From contig OKRF01000159.1 in the NCBI GenBank assembly GCA_900290315.1, positions 5,012 to 29,102 of the forward strand: 24,091 bases of DNA, written 5' to 3'. The first letter of the stretch is position 1; each line of letters starts with the position of its first letter. The position numbers and the translations under genes were made by a program. This DNA comes from Candidatus Sulfopaludibacter sp. SbA3 (GTDB taxonomy: Bacteria > Acidobacteriota > Terriglobia > Bryobacterales > Bryobacteraceae). Positions 20,102 to 24,091 of this stretch are shown here, in pieces. The notes beneath the pieces are model-generated. The model did not search any database. It worked only from the letters and a program-made list of their open reading frames with translations, and was not told the DNA's origin.

Positions 20102-22393
20102 ATGAAACCCAATCAAGCCCCTATGTTGCGTCACGTCACCCAACTGATAACTACAGTTACTGTTCTTTCGTTGGCCGCGTCCGCACAGGTGAATGTTCTT
20201 ACCTCGAACTATGACAACACTCGCGCCAATGCGAATCTCAACGAAGCGAAGCTGATCCCTGGAAATGTGGTTCCCGGCAGTTTTGGAAAGTTGGGGAGCT
20301 TTCCAGTAGATGGACAAGTGTACGCGCAGCCTCTTTACATCAGCGGCGTAGCCATTTCGGGCCGGGGCACGTACAACATTCTTTTCGTCTGCACGCAGCA
20401 CGATACGGTCTATGCATACGATGCCGATTCGGCGGCTTCCCCGAATCTTTTGTGGCAGGTGAACTTCGGACCTTCGGTCCCGAGCACTACTTTTGGCGAC
20501 TATGGCGACATCGCTCCGGAAATCGGAATCCTCAGCACTCCCGTCATCGACTCGCAACAAGGCGTGATGTACGTAGTCTCGGACACGCTGCAGAACGGCG
20601 TGCCGATGTTTCAGCTTCACGCGCTCGATTTACGCACCGGCCAGGAAGTGCTCAACGGACCGGTTGCCATCACAGGCCAGGTTGCCGGCAGCGGAGCGGC
20701 TTCCAAGAACGGCGTTATCGCCTTCGATCCGTATTGGCACATTCAACGGCCCGGCCTGCTGCTGTTGAACGGCACCGTGTATCTCACATTCGGCTCCCAC
20801 GGCGACGATGGTCCCTGGCATGGGTGGATGTTCACTTATAGCGCTTCTGATCTGAGCAGGGCTCCGGCGATTCTGAATATCTCGCCCAACGGAACCGGCG
20901 GATCCATCTGGCAATCCGGCCGCGGTCTGGCCGCCGATAGTTCCAATAACATTTACGGCATCAGCGGCAACGGCGATTACGACGGAATCACGAATTTTTC
21001 CGAGAGCTTTCTGAAATTCAACGGAACGAAACCCGCCATCACGGATTGGTCTACGCCGCCCAATTGGCAGGATCTTTCCGACAACGATTACGATCTTTCC
21101 GCCGGCGTAGCATTGATTCCCGGGACCCACATGATGATTGGCGGCGACAAAGCCGGCAACTTGTACCTGGTGGATGGCGACAACATGGGCCACGGCACTG
21201 GCGGCACCGCACAAATCCTGAGAGCCGTGCAGAACGGCGGGATCTTCAATATGGCGATCTGGAGCCGGCCCGATGGCGCGTATGTCTACGTTCCCGAGTT
21301 GAACAGCACGTTCAAGTGCTATCAGGTGGCCGGCGGAGCTTTCAATCAGACACCGGTATCGGTCAGCCTCACCGGCGGCACCGATCCGTACGAAGGCATG
21401 GCGATCTCGGCCAATGGCACGCAGAATGGGACGGCGATTCTATGGGCTACCACAGGAGACAACACCCAGGTGACGCTGCCCGGCACGCTTCACGCCTACG
21501 ACGCCACAAACCTGGCGAACGAAGTCTGGAACAGCGACATGACCGGCGGCACCGATTCTCTGGGCACCTTCGCGAAGTTCGCCAACCCTACCGTGGTCAA
21601 CGGCAACGTATATGTGCCTACCTGGTCGAACTCCGTGACGGTATATGGACTGCTGCCGCAGAACACCGGCGGGCAGCCACAGCCGGCTATCGGCGGCATC
21701 GCCAATTCGGCCAGCTATGCGGTCAACTCCGTTTCGCCCGGTGAGTTGGTTACGATCTTCGGCAACAATGTCGGCCCCGCCAACGCGGTGGGCGCGCAAT
21801 TCGATTTCTCAGGCAACCTGCTGACTCTGATAGGCGGTACCCAGGTGCTGTTTGACGGCATCCCGGCGCCCATGATTTATGCTTCGGGGAGCCAGTTGAA
21901 CGCCGTGGTGCCGTTCGGAATCGCCAACAAGACCACCCAGGTGCAGGTAGTCTACGCCGGCCAGGCGTCTAATGCATTCTCGATGAATGTGAGCGCGGCT
22001 ACACCCGGAGTCTTCACGTCGGACGGCAGCGGATCGGGACAGGCCGCTGCGTTGAATCAGGACTACAGCATCAACTCCAGCGGCAATCCCGCGGCGCAAG
22101 GGTCGGTAGTCACCATCTACGCCGAAGGCGCGGGACAACTGAACCCTCCGCTGCCGGATGGCAGCGTGGTCACGGCTGACAACCTGCCGCAACCCGTCCT
22201 TCCCGTCTCGGTGCTGGTGAACGGCCAGACTGCCACGGTGTGGTATGCGGGAGGCGCCCCCGGGAACGTAGCGGGCGTCCTCCAGGTGAACTTCCAACTT
22301 CCCGACGGCACACCCAGCGGCCCCAACGTGCCCGTAGTCTTGCAGGTGGGCAAGGCCACCAGCAAGCAAAGTCTCACTATAGCAGTGCAATAA
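20102..22393 (+). CDS. Secreted beta-propeller protein with TIGR03437-like Solibacter C-terminal domain
   Basis: The 763-residue product has a signal peptide (hydrophobic TQLITTVTVLSLAASAQ), then a PQQ-like beta-propeller (about 25-525) with blade-like repeats such as LFVCTQHDTVYAYDADS, GVMYVVSDTL and LYLVDGDNMGHG. The last 230 residues (IGGIANSASYAVNSVSPGELVTIFGNNVGP, then LFDGIPAPMIYASGSQLNAVVPFGIA, ending in FQLPDGTPSGPNVPVVLQVG) match the TIGR03437 Solibacter domain, often found at the end of large secreted acidobacterial proteins. It probably works in the periplasm or outside the cell; no ligand or enzymatic residues can be named. The ATG at 20102 has GGAGGA about 11 bases upstream. A perfect 27-base inverted repeat follows its stop. 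Confidence 0.9.
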   Translation: MKPNQAPMLRHVTQLITTVTVLSLAASAQVNVLTSNYDNTRANANLNEAKLIPGNVVPGSFGKLGSFPVDGQVYAQPLYISGVAISGRGTYNILFVCTQHDTVYAYDADSAASPNLLWQVNFGPSVPSTTFGDYGDIAPEIGILSTPVIDSQQGVMYVVSDTLQNGVPMFQLHALDLRTGQEVLNGPVAITGQVAGSGAASKNGVIAFDPYWHIQRPGLLLLNGTVYLTFGSHGDDGPWHGWMFTYSASDLSRAPAILNISPNGTGGSIWQSGRGLAADSSNNIYGISGNGDYDGITNFSESFLKFNGTKPAITDWSTPPNWQDLSDNDYDLSAGVALIPGTHMMIGGDKAGNLYLVDGDNMGHGTGGTAQILRAVQNGGIFNMAIWSRPDGAYVYVPELNSTFKCYQVAGGAFNQTPVSVSLTGGTDPYEGMAISANGTQNGTAILWATTGDNTQVTLPGTLHAYDATNLANEVWNSDMTGGTDSLGTFAKFANPTVVNGNVYVPTWSNSVTVYGLLPQNTGGQPQPAIGGIANSASYAVNSVSPGELVTIFGNNVGPANAVGAQFDFSGNLLTLIGGTQVLFDGIPAPMIYASGSQLNAVVPFGIANKTTQVQVVYAGQASNAFSMNVSAATPGVFTSDGSGSGQAAALNQDYSINSSGNPAAQGSVVTIYAEGAGQLNPPLPDGSVVTADNLPQPVLPVSVLVNGQTATVWYAGGAPGNVAGVLQVNFQLPDGTPSGPNVPVVLQVGKATSKQSLTIAVQ

Positions 22394-22401
22394 TCGGCCG
22401 A

Positions 22402-22475
22402 GACCGCTCCCTTACGGTCGCGGCTCTGTAAGCGATCGCCTCTCGAAACAGAGCCGCGACCGTAAGGGAGCGGTC
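22402..22475. repeat. Dispersed palindromic repeat with perfect 27-bp arms
   Basis: The left arm (22402-22428, beginning GACCGCTCCCTTACGG) is exactly complementary to the right arm (22449-22475, ending GGGAGCGGTC) across a 20-base loop. The same sequence family occurs at 7431-7491. It lies 8 bases after the beta-propeller stop, so it could fold at the end of that message, but there is no T run. No target-site duplication or open reading frame is evident. Confidence 0.88.
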
Positions 22476-22566
22476 CCGGCTAGACCCGCCCTCTGGTGGC
22501 GCGATCCGGTGGAATGGAGTAGAATTCGAAACATTCCACTGTGTCGTGTTTTTAACGGAGGGTTCC

Positions 22567-24091
22567 GTGAAAGTCTCGCGTTCGTTCGCCGTCACCGTCC
22601 TGGCCGCAGCGGTTACTGCCGCTATCGTGGCGCAGACCAAGCTGCAGCCGCAGGATGAAGAGTACGCCAAGCTGGTGAAGGAATGGACTACCCAGCCGAA
22701 CTTCATGAGTCCACTGGTAGACCATCTACCCAAAGCGCCTGGCATTCCCACCGTGAAGGACGTGCTGGGATACTACAGCGGCGCCCCCAAGAAACTGACC
22801 AGGACCGCCGAACTGGCGAAGTACTACAAGGCGCTGGCCGCCGCGTCCAAGCGCGTCAAGGTTTTTGAAATCGGCAAGACCGATGAAGGCCGCGAGTGCC
22901 TGGTGATCGCGGTGTCCGACGAAGACACCATCCGTAATCTGGATACGTATAAAGGGTACCTGGCGAAACTGGCCGACCCGCGTGGGCTCTCCGCCGAGCA
23001 GGCCAAGCAGATCATCGCGCAGGCCAAGCCCATCTACATGTTCACCGGCGGCCTGCACAGCGCCGAGACCGGACCGCCGGAGATGCTGATGGAACTGGCA
23101 TACCGGCTGGCTGCCGAAGAGACTCCGCTGTTCGACCAGATCCGCAAGAACGTCATCGTGATGATGAGCGCCGCACTGGAGCCGGATGGCCGCGACCGCT
23201 ACGTGGATTGGTACAACCATCACATGCTCTCGCAGGAAAGCGAGAACGATCGCGTCCCCGGGCCGCCCTACTGGGGCAAGTACATCTTCCACGACAACAA
23301 TCGCGACATCAATTACTCCCAGGTGACCATGCGGAACTGGCTGAAGTTCTACCTGGAGTGGCACCCGCCCATCATGCACGACCTGCACGAATCCGAGCCG
23401 CTCATGTACACCTTTAGCGGCCAGACTCCGCAGAACCCCACGCTGGACCCGATTCTGTACGCCGAGATGCCGTGGTTCAGCGATTTCGAAATGACCAAGA
23501 TGATTGGCTACGGCATGCCGGGCGTGTGGACCCACGCGTTCGTGGACATGTGGTCGCCGGGCTACCTGGGCTTCATGTCCTCCAATCACAACGGCATGCT
23601 GCGTATGTACGAGACCATGGGCAATGGCGGAGCCAACACCATGCAGCGCACCATCGGCGGCGGTGGCGGACCGGGCGGCGGGGGCGGAGGCGGTGGTGAA
23701 GCGCCCGGCGGCCCTCCGGCCGCTGAGGCAGCGACACCCGACGCAGGCCGTGGCGGCGCCGGTGGCGGCCGCGGCGGCGGAATGACGGCGCGCGACTGGT
23801 ACCGTCCTCTGCCTCCCCCGCGCACCCTGACATGGAGCATGCGCAACAACACCAATTACATGGAGACGGGGGTGCTTTCGGCACTGGAACTGACCTCGGC
23901 GTTCTCCAGGACGGTGCTGGAAAACTTCTACATGAAGAGCCGCAACTCCGTCAACAGCGGCCAGACGGAAGCTCCGTTTGGGTACGTGCTGCCGGTGCAG
24001 CCGGACATGACGCGCGTGGCCTTCATCGTGAACATCCTGCGGCTACAGGGCATTGAAGTGGGTCGAGCCACCGCGGAGGTCAAACTGAAGG
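22567..24091 (+). CDS. M14-family zinc carboxypeptidase, cut by the window end
   Basis: The frame is open to the right edge (about 508 residues visible). It starts at GTG 22567, preceded by GGAGGG four bases upstream, and opens with a signal peptide (VKVSRSFAVTVLAAAVTAAIVAQ). The peptidase domain contains GGLHSAETGPPEMLMELAYRL, giving the zinc ligands His164 and Glu167, and a later IMHDLHESEP (His271/His274) that supplies the third ligand. Such large secreted M14 proteins in acidobacteria often exceed 800 residues, so roughly half is probably missing. A Gly/Ala/Pro-rich insert (about 365-405) interrupts the protein. Probably a periplasmic or extracellular metallopeptidase; the substrate cannot be told. 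Confidence 0.9.
   Translation, partial: MKVSRSFAVTVLAAAVTAAIVAQTKLQPQDEEYAKLVKEWTTQPNFMSPLVDHLPKAPGIPTVKDVLGYYSGAPKKLTRTAELAKYYKALAAASKRVKVFEIGKTDEGRECLVIAVSDEDTIRNLDTYKGYLAKLADPRGLSAEQAKQIIAQAKPIYMFTGGLHSAETGPPEMLMELAYRLAAEETPLFDQIRKNVIVMMSAALEPDGRDRYVDWYNHHMLSQESENDRVPGPPYWGKYIFHDNNRDINYSQVTMRNWLKFYLEWHPPIMHDLHESEPLMYTFSGQTPQNPTLDPILYAEMPWFSDFEMTKMIGYGMPGVWTHAFVDMWSPGYLGFMSSNHNGMLRMYETMGNGGANTMQRTIGGGGGPGGGGGGGGEAPGGPPAAEAATPDAGRGGAGGGRGGGMTARDWYRPLPPPRTLTWSMRNNTNYMETGVLSALELTSAFSRTVLENFYMKSRNSVNSGQTEAPFGYVLPVQPDMTRVAFIVNILRLQGIEVGRATAEVKLK
23656..23787 (+). repeat. Glycine-rich low-complexity insert in the M14 peptidase
   Basis: About 40 codons are dominated by GGC/GGT (Gly) with some Ala, Pro and Glu. 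The reading frame stays open through it. It probably forms a flexible linker or loop. Confidence 0.8.

Noticed and set aside
1..24091. CRISPR array, tRNA/rRNA genes, transposase or prophage genes
   Set aside because: No regularly spaced repeats, no cloverleaf-like or rRNA-like sequence, and no transposase, integrase or phage protein pattern was seen.

Overview
The window looks like chromosomal DNA from an acidobacterium of the Solibacter/Bryobacter type. The evidence is a secreted beta-propeller protein ending in a TIGR03437-like 'Solibacter C-terminal' domain (20102-22393), a PadR regulator overlapping an orphan MacB/FtsX-type permease of the ADOP kind (15512-18510), an M14 peptidase with a Gly-rich insert, high GC, and short palindromic repeats in many spacers. 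The assignment rests on recognised protein patterns, not on a search.

About 60% of the window (about 261-14839) is a flagellar cluster built around a divergent centre at 5694-5929. Leftwards (minus strand) run flgF, flgG, flgA, flgH, flgI and flgJ (rod, P-ring, L-ring), mostly with 4-base stop/start overlaps, then a lytic transglycosylase at 261-884. flaG lies on the opposite strand between flgJ and the transglycosylase. Rightwards (plus strand) run fliK-like, flgD, flgE, fliN, fliO, fliP, fliQ, fliR, flhB, flhA and a small membrane/coiled-coil/HTH-like protein: hook control, hook, switch and the export gate. Both sides of the divergent spacer carry sigma-54-like -24/-12 sequences with correct GG-to-GC spacing.

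Two flagellar genes are broken by perfect tandem duplications: 5 bp in flgF and 28 bp in fliR. Removing one copy restores a family-typical full-length protein in each case. They may be recent knock-outs, reversible on/off switches, or assembly errors. The ADOP permease has a third frame lesion, a small C-terminal deletion.

The right part (14840-24091) is unrelated accessory content: a short secreted protein (possibly truncated), the padR-ADOP pair with a 20-bp perfect palindrome upstream, a PRX-like thioredoxin-fold protein overlapping a YwaF/TIGR02206-type membrane protein tail to tail, the beta-propeller protein, a perfect 27-bp inverted repeat, and an M14 peptidase cut by the window end. 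Left of the flagellar genes is only the tail of an uncharacterised gene. No gene-free stretch exceeds 300 bases, and I saw no tRNA, rRNA, CRISPR array, transposase or integrase.
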